Source: Candidatus Polarisedimenticola svalbardensis (GTDB taxonomy: Bacteria; Acidobacteriota; Polarisedimenticolia; Polarisedimenticolales; Polarisedimenticolaceae). Taken from it: a stretch of 64,000 nucleotides of DNA. The stretch spans positions 78,760-142,759 of the forward strand of contig JACXWD010000002.1 in the NCBI GenBank assembly GCA_014764515.1, read 5' to 3'. The position numbers and the translations under genes are program-made. The notes beneath the pieces are model-generated. The model saw only the letters and a program-made list of their open reading frames with translations, ran no database searches and had not been told where the DNA came from. Below, in pieces: positions 8,916 through 16,972 of this stretch. Numbering within the stretch: the first letter of the stretch is position 1; each line of letters starts with the position of its first letter.

Positions 8916-9608
8916 TTGACTGAAAAACCTGAGGAACGGCCCCCGGCCGAGTTGCTGGAGTCCACCCTGGAGGCGATCATCTTCGCCTCCACGGACCCGG
9001 TTCGGCCGGCGGAGCTTGGAACTGCCCTGGGAGGAATCCCCGATGAAGAGGTGGTTGCCGCTCTGGAAAGTCTTTCGAGCCGATACGCCCGGGCCGACAC
9101 CGGCCTGATCCTGGAGCAGGTGGCAGGCGGCTATCGTCTGGCGACCCGCTCCAACGTCGGGGCCTGGGTCCGTACGTATTTCCGGAACCAGAACCGCACC
9201 CGCCTGACGCCGGCCACGCTGGAAACCCTGGCCATCGTCGCCTACCGCCAGCCTGTAACCGCACCGGAGATACAGGCGATCCGGGGCAAGGATCCAACCT
9301 ATGGCCTGAAGGTCCTCCTTGAAAAACGCATGCTACGGATCATGGGGCGCAAAAAGGTGGTGGGTAACCCGCTGCTGTACGGCACATCCCGACAGTTTCT
9401 GGTCCACTTCGGGCTGAATAGCCTGAAAGACCTCCCTTCCATCGAGGAGTTCGACGCATTCCTGGACACGCTGGGGCAGGCCCAGCCTGTCCTGTTCGAA
9501 GGAGCGGAAATCGCCGAACCCGCCGACACCGTTGCTGCCGAACCGACTGCCGCCGAGCCTGCCACCATCCCCGAGCCGCCCCAGGACACTCCTGGCGGCG
9601 GTCACTGA
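8916..9608 (+). CDS. scpB: Segregation and condensation protein B
   Basis: LEAIIFASTDPVRPAELG...LETLAIVAYRQPVTAPEIQAIRGKDPTYGLKVLLEKRML; adjacent to scpA. Confidence 0.95.
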   Translation: MTEKPEERPPAELLESTLEAIIFASTDPVRPAELGTALGGIPDEEVVAALESLSSRYARADTGLILEQVAGGYRLATRSNVGAWVRTYFRNQNRTRLTPATLETLAIVAYRQPVTAPEIQAIRGKDPTYGLKVLLEKRMLRIMGRKKVVGNPLLYGTSRQFLVHFGLNSLKDLPSIEEFDAFLDTLGQAQPVLFEGAEIAEPADTVAAEPTAAEPATIPEPPQDTPGGGH

Positions 9609-9621
9609 CGGAAGCCCAGCC

Positions 9622-10380
9622 ATGAGCGAACGTCTTCAGAAGTTCATGGCCGACGCCGGCGTCTGTTCCCGGAGGGCTGCAGAACGGATGATCCTGGAAG
9701 GCCGGGTTACTGTGAACGGCGAGATCGTGACCAGGATGGGCGTGACTGTGGATCCTGGGGCCGACGCAGTCAAGGTAGACGGAAAACGTATCCACCCGCG
9801 CAAGGCTCCCCACATCTACCTTGTGCTGAACAAGCCTCGGGGCGTGGTGACCACCATGTCCGACCCTGAAGGCCGCCCCACCGTTGCCGACCTGATTCCG
9901 AAAGGGATGCCGCGGTTGTTCCCGGCCGGGAGGCTCGACTTCAACAGCGAGGGGCTCCTGCTCCTGACCGACGACGGCGAGCTGGCCAGAAATCTGACCC
10001 ATCCCTCACGGAAAATCACCAAGGTCTACCAGGTCAAACTCAAAGGCAGGCCCGATCCGGGGGAAATCCGCAGGCTGGAACAGGGCATCTTCATTGAGGG
10101 CCGCAGAACCGCTCCTGCGGAAATCCGGTTTCTGAAGCCCGGGCCGAACCCGTGGTATGAAATCCGGGTGACCGAGGGCAGGAAACATCTGGTGCGGAAG
10201 CTGTTCGAGTCGGTGCGCCACCCGGTGATCAAGCTGAAAAGGACAGGGTTCGGCCCGCTGGTCCTAAGGGACCTGCCCGTGGGGCAGACCCGCTCGTTGC
10301 TGGCGTCTGAAATCGAGGAGTTGAGATCTCGCCGCAGGCGCAAACCAAGGCCCGCGAGAACACGTCGAAAACCAGCGTAA
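9622..10380 (+). CDS. rluB: RsuA/RluB-family pseudouridine synthase
   Basis: S4 domain (ERLQKFMADAGVCSRRAAERMILEGRVTVNG) and catalytic GRLDFNSEGLLLLTDDG; adjacent to scpAB. Confidence 0.9.
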   Translation: MSERLQKFMADAGVCSRRAAERMILEGRVTVNGEIVTRMGVTVDPGADAVKVDGKRIHPRKAPHIYLVLNKPRGVVTTMSDPEGRPTVADLIPKGMPRLFPAGRLDFNSEGLLLLTDDGELARNLTHPSRKITKVYQVKLKGRPDPGEIRRLEQGIFIEGRRTAPAEIRFLKPGPNPWYEIRVTEGRKHLVRKLFESVRHPVIKLKRTGFGPLVLRDLPVGQTRSLLASEIEELRSRRRRKPRPARTRRKPA

Positions 10381-10404
10381 TCCTTTGAAAACGAAGATGT
10401 TGTC

Positions 10405-10433
10405 TTGACAACCCGGGAGGGGTTCACTAGGAT
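10405..10433 (+). promoter_or_regulatory. sigma70-like promoter for rpsA
   Basis: TTGACA-N17-TAGGAT; leaves a ~115-nt leader. Confidence 0.65.
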
Positions 10434-10554
10434 GACTTCTTTTCCCGGCGTCTGGATCGACGACCGGAACCTTGACGGCAATTCCGCCAGGGAAGAACGG
10501 GTTCTCCGGCCCCAATGATCCGGCAATCAACAGACGGAGAAATAGGAAAAAACA

Positions 10555-12594
10555 ATGTCTACCGACCAGGAAACACCCAAATCGCCCGAGACCATGGAAG
10601 AGTCCGAAGAAACCGCCCAGAAAGTGGAAGAGACCGTCGAACCTGTCGAGAAGGTCGTAGAGGCTGCTGAAGCCTCCGACGAAGCCTCCGACGAAGCTTC
10701 CGACGAAGCTTCCGAAGACACCCAGGATGAAACCGCAGCCGATGCCGAGGAAGGCGCCGACGAAGACGACGCCGACGAAGATTTCGAATCGGTGTATGCC
10801 GCCTGGGAAGAAAGCCAGCCCACATTGAAGCCGGGTGCGGTTGTGACCGGCAGGATCATGAAGATCCTGGAAAAAGAGGTCATCGTAGATATCGGGTACA
10901 AATCCGAAGGCATTATCAACCTCGACGAGTTCCGCAACATGAAGGGCGAACACGAGGCGAAAATAGGCGACGAGGTAGACGTTCTTCTCGAGAAGACCGA
11001 GGACGCCCAGGGTTACGTCGTTCTCTCCAAGGAGAAGGCGGAGCGTCTCAAGATCTGGGACGTGGTGGAGCAGGCGTTCGAGACCGGCGAAGCGATCCTC
11101 GGCAAGGTGGTGGACCGTATCAAAGGTGGCCTGAAGGTGGATATCGGCTTGCCGGCGTTCCTCCCGGGGTCTCTGGTGGACGTCCGTCCGGTGCGGAATC
11201 TGGAGAGCCTGAGAGGCCTTGAGTTCCGCATGCGGGTCATCAAGGTCAACAAGCGGCGGGGGAACATCGTCCTGTCCCGGAAGGCGATCCTGGAAGAGGA
11301 GAACGCCGAGAAGAAGACGAAGACGCTGGAAGACCTGGAAGAAGGCAAGATCATCCGCGGCGTGGTCAAGAACCTCACCGAGTACGGCGCCTTCATCGAC
11401 CTGGGTGGAATCGACGGCCTGCTGCATATCACCGACATGTCCTGGGGCCGGATCAACCACCCCTCCGAAAAATTCCAGATCGGCGACGAGGTCGACGTCA
11501 TCGTCCTCAAGTTCGACCGTGAGCGCGAACGTGTCTCCCTGGGCTTCAAACAGCTCCAGGAGGATCCGTGGGAAGGCGCCATCGAGAAATACCCGGCCGA
11601 AACCCGTGTGCGGGGCAAGGTGGTCAGCCTGACCGACTACGGCGCATTCATCGAAGTGGAAGAAGGCGTGGAAGGACTGGTTCACGTTTCCGAAATGTCC
11701 TGGACCAAACGGGTCAAACATCCTTCCAAGATCCTCAACGTTGGTGACTGGGTCGAAAGCGTGGTCCTGGAAATCGACCAGGAGTCCCGGCGGCTGTCCC
11801 TGGGCATCAAACAGACAGAAGCGAACCCCTGGGACATGATCAACACCAAGTACCGCGTTGGCGACGTCCTGACCGGAACGATCAGGAACATCACCGACTT
11901 CGGCGTGTTCATCGAGGTGGAAGAAGGTATCGACGGCCTGGTCCACATCTCGGATATTTCATGGAACACCCGGGTGGCCCATCCCAGCGAAGTCCTGAAC
12001 AAGGGCGATGAGGTCAAGGCGGTAATCCTGAAGATCGATTCGGAGAACCAGCGTCTGTCCCTGGGTCTCAAACAGCTGCAGCCGAACGCCCTTGAGGATT
12101 TCTTCAGCAGCAACAACGTTGGAACCATCCTTCCCGGCAAGATCGTCCGGTTGACCGAGTTCGGCGCTTTCGTGGAACTGTTCGACGGCGTGGAAGGACT
12201 GGTGCATGTTTCCGAGATGTCCAAGGACCGCATCGAGAAGCCGGAAGACGCCTTCGCGGTGGATCAGAAGGTCATGGTCAAGGTCATCAAACTGGATGCG
12301 GTAGAGCGCAAGATCGGGCTGTCCATCAAGGAAGCGGAAAACGCCGATGCTTACCAGGCCTACTCGGCTGAAGCCGGTGGAAGCGGCAGCGCAAGCACCA
12401 GCGCCGGCGCCACCCTGGGCGACCTGAAGAGTGCAGAGATCCTCAGCACCCTGAAAATGGGCGGCAGTGCCGAAGAGCCGGAACAGCCGGAACAGCCGGA
12501 AGAGACGGCTGCGGTTGAGAGCTCCGAGACAGAAGTCGGTGAGACCGAGGAGCCTGCTGCGGAAACGACGGAAACCGAAGAAGAAGACAAATAA
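10555..12594 (+). CDS. rpsA: 30S ribosomal protein S1
   Basis: Six S1 repeats (e.g. GVVKNLTEYGAFIDLGGIDGLLHITDMSWGRINHPSEKFQIGDEVDV); acidic N- and C-terminal extensions. Confidence 0.96.
   Translation: MSTDQETPKSPETMEESEETAQKVEETVEPVEKVVEAAEASDEASDEASDEASEDTQDETAADAEEGADEDDADEDFESVYAAWEESQPTLKPGAVVTGRIMKILEKEVIVDIGYKSEGIINLDEFRNMKGEHEAKIGDEVDVLLEKTEDAQGYVVLSKEKAERLKIWDVVEQAFETGEAILGKVVDRIKGGLKVDIGLPAFLPGSLVDVRPVRNLESLRGLEFRMRVIKVNKRRGNIVLSRKAILEEENAEKKTKTLEDLEEGKIIRGVVKNLTEYGAFIDLGGIDGLLHITDMSWGRINHPSEKFQIGDEVDVIVLKFDRERERVSLGFKQLQEDPWEGAIEKYPAETRVRGKVVSLTDYGAFIEVEEGVEGLVHVSEMSWTKRVKHPSKILNVGDWVESVVLEIDQESRRLSLGIKQTEANPWDMINTKYRVGDVLTGTIRNITDFGVFIEVEEGIDGLVHISDISWNTRVAHPSEVLNKGDEVKAVILKIDSENQRLSLGLKQLQPNALEDFFSSNNVGTILPGKIVRLTEFGAFVELFDGVEGLVHVSEMSKDRIEKPEDAFAVDQKVMVKVIKLDAVERKIGLSIKEAENADAYQAYSAEAGGSGSASTSAGATLGDLKSAEILSTLKMGGSAEEPEQPEQPEETAAVESSETEVGETEEPAAETTETEEEDK
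10669..10716 (+). repeat. 4 x 12-bp tandem repeat (GAAGCYTCCGAM) encoding (EASD)3-EASE inside rpsA
   Basis: Direct reading of gaagcctccgac x2, gaagcttccgac, gaagcttccgaa. Confidence 0.9.
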
Positions 12595-12636
12595 ATCCTC
12601 CGGATTCATCGAACCTGGACGTATAGTCATAGCGTA

Positions 12637-12658
12637 GGGGTGGCCGCAAGGCCGCCCC
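12637..12658 (+). other. 9-bp RNA hairpin with GCAA (GNRA) tetraloop between rpsA and the HU/IHF gene
   Basis: GGGGTGGCC-GCAA-GGCCGCCCC (one G-U pair); no following T-tract. Confidence 0.6.
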
Positions 12659-12679
12659 ATCAGGCGCGGGGAGGACAAC

Positions 12680-13006
12680 ATGACCAAAGCCGACCTTGTT
12701 GAGGAAGTGGTCGGAGTCTGCAACCTCAGCAAGAAAGACGCCGAGGTGATCGTCAATACAGTCTTCTCCTCTATAACCGAGGCGCTGGAAAAAGACGACA
12801 AAATCGAACTCCGTGGATTCGGCAGCTTCCGCGTGCGTAAGCGTCGATCGAGGCAGGGCCGCAATCCGAAGACCGGCGATCAGGTCGAAGTGCCGGAGAA
12901 ACGGATTCCGTATTTCAAGCCCGGTAAGGAACTGAAGGACCTGATCAACAGCGGGGAGAACAGTCCTGGCACCGAACCGGACCCGGGGGCGTTGCCGGGC
13001 GCCTGA
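12680..13006 (+). CDS. HU/IHF family DNA-binding protein (second copy)
   Basis: MTKADLVEEVVGVCNLSKKDAEVIVNTVFSSITEALEKDDKIELRGFGSFRVRKRRSRQGRNPKTGDQVEVPEKRIPYFKPGKEL. Confidence 0.94.
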   Translation: MTKADLVEEVVGVCNLSKKDAEVIVNTVFSSITEALEKDDKIELRGFGSFRVRKRRSRQGRNPKTGDQVEVPEKRIPYFKPGKELKDLINSGENSPGTEPDPGALPGA

Positions 13007-13029
13007 TCTTTCAGGCCGCCCAATCAATC

Positions 13030-14385
13030 ATGGACCGTTCCGTCCACAACAAAGGCACGTACCACATCGAGACGTGGGGGTGTCAGATGAACGTCCATGA
13101 TTCGGAAAAGCTGTCCGGATCGATGGAAAGGGAAGGCTACCTTCGAGCCGCCGGTCCCGACGGTGCGGACGTTGTGCTTCTGAACACCTGCTCCATCCGC
13201 GAGAAAGCTTCGGAGAAGGTCTTTTCCGAACTGGGCCGCCTGAGGAAACTCAAGGACCGCAATCCGGACATGATCCTGGGCGTTTGCGGATGCGTCGGGC
13301 AGCAGGAAGGTGCGGAGATCTTCCGCAGGGCGCCTTTTGTCGATCTGGTCATCGGTCCCAGATCAACCGCTTCGCTACCTGCATTGATGGAGAGGGTGCG
13401 GCAGGGCGAAACCGATGTAAGCCTGCGTGTGGACACCGAATACCGTCGTGATTCCATTGATTTCCCCTACGACCAGATCCGGAGGGAAGGGGAGGCGGCC
13501 GGGAAGGCGTTCGTCACCGTAATCGAAGGCTGCAACCACCGATGCACCTTTTGCATCGTTCCGCGAACCCGGGGGAAAGAGGTCTGTCGCGGGATGGACG
13601 ACATCCTGGCCGAAGTGGGCCAACTGGCGGACCGGGGGGTGCTGGAAGTGGAATTCCTCGGCCAGACCGTGAACGCCTACAGGGATGACCGGGGGAACGG
13701 CCTTGCGGAGCTTCTGGTTGCGACCTCCCGGATCGACGGCATAGAACGGATCCGGTTCACGACTTCCCATCCGGCCCAGATGACGGAGCGTTTGATGGAC
13801 GCCATGGCGGAAGCCGGGCCCCGGGTCGTCCCGTTCCTGCATCTGCCGGTGCAGTCCGGTTCAAGCTCCGTTCTCAAGGACATGCGCAGGGGATACGATC
13901 GGGGCACCTACCTTGCGAAGGTAGCCGCTCTCCGTGAACGCATACCGGGAATCTGCCTGGGTACCGATATCATCGTCGGATTCCCTACCGAGTCCGACGT
14001 CGATTTCAGGGAGACGCTTTCGCTGATGGAAGAGGTCCGCTTTCACAGTTGCTACAGCTTTACCTACTCCCCACGGCCCGGGACGGCCTCCGAGGCGTTC
14101 CACGACGGTGTAGGCCCGGAGGAGAAGCAGGCCAGACTTCACGAGCTGCAGCTGGTTCAGAAGGGGATCCAGGAGAGGCTCCACGCCTCCTGGGTCGGTC
14201 GTACGGTAGAAGTGCTGGTGGAGGGGGCCAGCAAAAGCGACGCCTCCAGGATGACCGGCAGGACACCTGAGAGCCGGATTGTGAATTTCACGGGGAATGC
14301 CGTAATTGGCCGTATGGCCCCGATCCTGGTGGAATCTTCATCGGCTTACGCCCTCTTGGGAAGAAAGATCGAGCCGGAAGCTTGA
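13030..14385 (+). CDS. miaB: tRNA-2-methylthio-N6-dimethylallyladenosine synthase
   Basis: TWGCQMNVHDSEK, radical-SAM GCNHRCTFCIVPRTRG, C-terminal TRAM-like region. Confidence 0.95.
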   Translation: MDRSVHNKGTYHIETWGCQMNVHDSEKLSGSMEREGYLRAAGPDGADVVLLNTCSIREKASEKVFSELGRLRKLKDRNPDMILGVCGCVGQQEGAEIFRRAPFVDLVIGPRSTASLPALMERVRQGETDVSLRVDTEYRRDSIDFPYDQIRREGEAAGKAFVTVIEGCNHRCTFCIVPRTRGKEVCRGMDDILAEVGQLADRGVLEVEFLGQTVNAYRDDRGNGLAELLVATSRIDGIERIRFTTSHPAQMTERLMDAMAEAGPRVVPFLHLPVQSGSSSVLKDMRRGYDRGTYLAKVAALRERIPGICLGTDIIVGFPTESDVDFRETLSLMEEVRFHSCYSFTYSPRPGTASEAFHDGVGPEEKQARLHELQLVQKGIQERLHASWVGRTVEVLVEGASKSDASRMTGRTPESRIVNFTGNAVIGRMAPILVESSSAYALLGRKIEPEA

Positions 14386-14455
14386 CCGGCCTGTTTCAGG
14401 CTATGTATATTCATTGGGGTACGGCTTAATTCACCGCAGTCCCCGGGGTAATTGG

Positions 14456-14941
14456 ATGTCACTGGAAGTAAAAGTACGCGGCCTGATGATCGACCCGGTT
14501 TCCAGCATGCCGATCATCATCCTGAAAAACAGCAGTGGCGACCAGGTCCTGCCTATCTGGGTCGGGATCTTCGAAGCCAACGCCATCGCCATGGAACTGG
14601 AAAAGATCGTCTCGCCCAGGCCGATGACCCACGACCTGCTGAAAGACGTCATTCAGGCCCTTTCAGGCGGAATGGAGAAGGTGGTCATCACCGACCTCCG
14701 GGACAATACGTTCTACGCCATGATCCATATCAAAGGCAAGGACGGCTCGGTGGCAGTGGATGCCCGGCCCAGTGACGCCATCGCCCTCGCCCTCCGGGCC
14801 GGCGCACCGATCCATATCGAGGAACGTGTCATGGAGCAATCCAGCGCCACCGGGGAGGATTCGGCAGCGCTCGAGGCCGAGAGGCTGCGCCGCTGGCTGG
14901 AAAAAATCGACCCTGAGGAGCTTGGCCACTACGAGATGTAG
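14456..14941 (+). CDS. Bifunctional nuclease (BFN/DUF151) family protein
   Basis: MSLEVKVRGLMIDPVSSMPIIILKNSSGDQVLPIWVGIFEANAIAMELE...RPSDAIALALRAGAPIHIEERVM. Confidence 0.9.
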   Translation: MSLEVKVRGLMIDPVSSMPIIILKNSSGDQVLPIWVGIFEANAIAMELEKIVSPRPMTHDLLKDVIQALSGGMEKVVITDLRDNTFYAMIHIKGKDGSVAVDARPSDAIALALRAGAPIHIEERVMEQSSATGEDSAALEAERLRRWLEKIDPEELGHYEM

Positions 14942-14958
14942 GGGCCGGTCGGGGAAGG

Positions 14959-14987
14959 TTGACACGTCCCAAGGCACCGGTTACACT
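14959..14987 (+). promoter_or_regulatory. sigma70-like promoter for parAB
   Basis: TTGACA-N17-TACACT, ~105 bp upstream of parA. Confidence 0.65.
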
Positions 14988-15091
14988 CCAGCCGTTACCC
15001 ATTTCCACGCAACTACTACATTCGGTAGCATCCACTGGCGACACCGCCATATGCTGTGGTGCCGGTGCCAAAGAGCTGAAACGGGCGTTCC

Positions 15092-15859
15092 ATGCGGACT
15101 TCGGTAATCGTCGTAGCCAACCAGAAAGGCGGAGTGGGGAAAACCACAACCGCAATCAACCTATCGGCCGCCCTGGCCCAGCGAAACTACAAGACACTGC
15201 TGATCGATCTCGACCCACAGGGAAACGCTTCGCTGACGTTCGTCGACACCCGGGAGCAGACCCATACGGTCTACGAGCTGCTGGTGGATCGCAACGTCAA
15301 GGTCGAGCAGACCATTCAGGCCAGCGAGAGCGACAAGCTGGACGTCATCGGGGCTCGCATTTCCCTGGCCAATGCCGACTCCAAACTGATCGGCGAGTTC
15401 GACAGTTATTATCGTCTCAAGGACAAGCTTGAGTCCCTGGACGGCAAGTACGATTTCATCATCGTTGACACACCTCCAACCCTGGGGATCCTTACCGTCA
15501 ACGCAATGGTGGCCGGTACACACCTGGTGGTCCCGGTACAGGCTTCCTACTTCTCCCTTGAGGGAACTGCGGATCTTCTGGATACCTACGACAGGATACG
15601 GAATCGGCCCAACCCGAACCTGAAGTTCCTGGGGGTCGTCATTACGCTCCACGACAAGCGCACGATCCTGGCTCGTGAGGTGACCGAGGAGATTCGCGAA
15701 AAATTCAGCGACAAGGTGTTCGACACCATGATCTCCAAGAGCGTTCGCCTCGAGGAGAGTCCGGCTCATAACCAGAGTATTTTCACATTTGCGCCGCGTT
15801 CCACCGGAGCGCTTGAGTACTACAAACTAGCTCAGGAGGTGGTTGATCGTGTCCGGTAA
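15092..15859 (+). CDS. parA: ParA-family partitioning ATPase
   Basis: ANQKGGVGKTTTAINLSAALA, LLIDLDPQGNASL, DTPPTLGILTVNAM. Confidence 0.93.
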   Translation: MRTSVIVVANQKGGVGKTTTAINLSAALAQRNYKTLLIDLDPQGNASLTFVDTREQTHTVYELLVDRNVKVEQTIQASESDKLDVIGARISLANADSKLIGEFDSYYRLKDKLESLDGKYDFIIVDTPPTLGILTVNAMVAGTHLVVPVQASYFSLEGTADLLDTYDRIRNRPNPNLKFLGVVITLHDKRTILAREVTEEIREKFSDKVFDTMISKSVRLEESPAHNQSIFTFAPRSTGALEYYKLAQEVVDRVR

Positions 15860-16784
15860 GCAAAGAGGTCTCCCGAAGAACAAGAAGCTGCGACACGACA
15901 CCCACTTCGTGGACGAGATCACAGCCGACTCGTCGGAAGCGATCGGCCGGCTGATCGAGATCGGTCAGATAAGGCCGAACCCGGAGCAGCCCAGGAAGTC
16001 GTTCGGCGACCTGAGCGAGATGGTTGAGTCGGTCAAGGAGAAGGGGATTCTCGAGCCGATCCTGGTCCGCTTTTCCGAGGCCGAAGAGAATTACGAGATC
16101 ATTGCCGGCGAGAGGCGATTCCAGGCAGCTAGCCTGGCAGGTCTTCGAAAGGTGCCTTGCATCGAGGTCGATGTCGACAATCGGGGCATGCTTGAAATAT
16201 CCCTGGTTGAGAACCTTCAACGCAAAGACCTGAATGCTTTCGAAGAGTCTGCGGCAATCCTGCGGCTTTCCGAACAGTTCCGGTACACCCATGAGGAGAT
16301 CGCCAGAAAGCTCGGTAAGTCCAGAACGATCATCACCGAAACCCTGAGTCTGAACAGGATTCCCGAAGACGTTCAGGACCGATGTCGGCAGGCCGACATT
16401 ATGTCGAAATCGATGTTGCTTCAAATCGTCAGGCAGGATTCCCATGAAGCGATGCACCATCTGGTGGACAAGATCACCGGTGAAGGCATGACCCGGGAGG
16501 AAGCCAGGCGGTTCAACAAGGCCGACGGTTCGGGCAAGCCCCGGGTGCGCCGCTTCAGCTATAACTACAAGCCTGAAGATAGACCTTTCAGATTCAACAT
16601 GACCTTCGACAAGAAGGATGTTGAAAAGGAAGAAGTGATCCTGGCTCTCAAGGAAGTTCTGGAGAACCTGGTTCGTGAGCTGGAGATCGAGCGGTTTGAA
16701 GCAGGAGCTGAACAGGAAACGGACCGCAAGAGATCGACACGAACCCCAAGAGCCGAATCAAGAGGCAATGCGGAACTGACCTGA
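15849..16784 (+). CDS. parB: ParB/Spo0J-family partitioning protein
   Basis: IRPNPEQPRKSFGDLSEMVESVKEKGILEPILVR, GERRFQAA, ENLQRKDLNAFEES; GTG start overlapping the parA end, preceded by CAGGAGGT. Confidence 0.93.
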   Translation: MSGKQRGLPKNKKLRHDTHFVDEITADSSEAIGRLIEIGQIRPNPEQPRKSFGDLSEMVESVKEKGILEPILVRFSEAEENYEIIAGERRFQAASLAGLRKVPCIEVDVDNRGMLEISLVENLQRKDLNAFEESAAILRLSEQFRYTHEEIARKLGKSRTIITETLSLNRIPEDVQDRCRQADIMSKSMLLQIVRQDSHEAMHHLVDKITGEGMTREEARRFNKADGSGKPRVRRFSYNYKPEDRPFRFNMTFDKKDVEKEEVILALKEVLENLVRELEIERFEAGAEQETDRKRSTRTPRAESRGNAELT

Positions 16785-16934
16785 TTCTTGCCTAATGAGG
16801 CCGGCCCCGAACGATGAAATCGACCCTTCCAGAGCAGGTTCCCTCAAAGACCAAATACCATAGTAGACATAAGATACATTATCGGACGCTGGCAAAATTG
16901 ATGAAAACAAAGCCAAATCCACTCCCCGCCCACG

Positions 16935-16963
16935 TTGACAGCGACGTTTTCCGCTCCTAGACT
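16935..16963 (+). promoter_or_regulatory. sigma70-like promoter of the lptFG fusion
   Basis: TTGACA-N17-TAGACT, -10 ends 9 nt before the ATG. Confidence 0.65.
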
Positions 16964-16972
16964 CCAAAACAT

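Noticed and set aside
10264-11946. 560-aa minus-strand ORF across rpsA
   Set aside because: Antisense shadow of the S1 repeats; the periodic pattern mirrors the S1 domains, not an independent protein.
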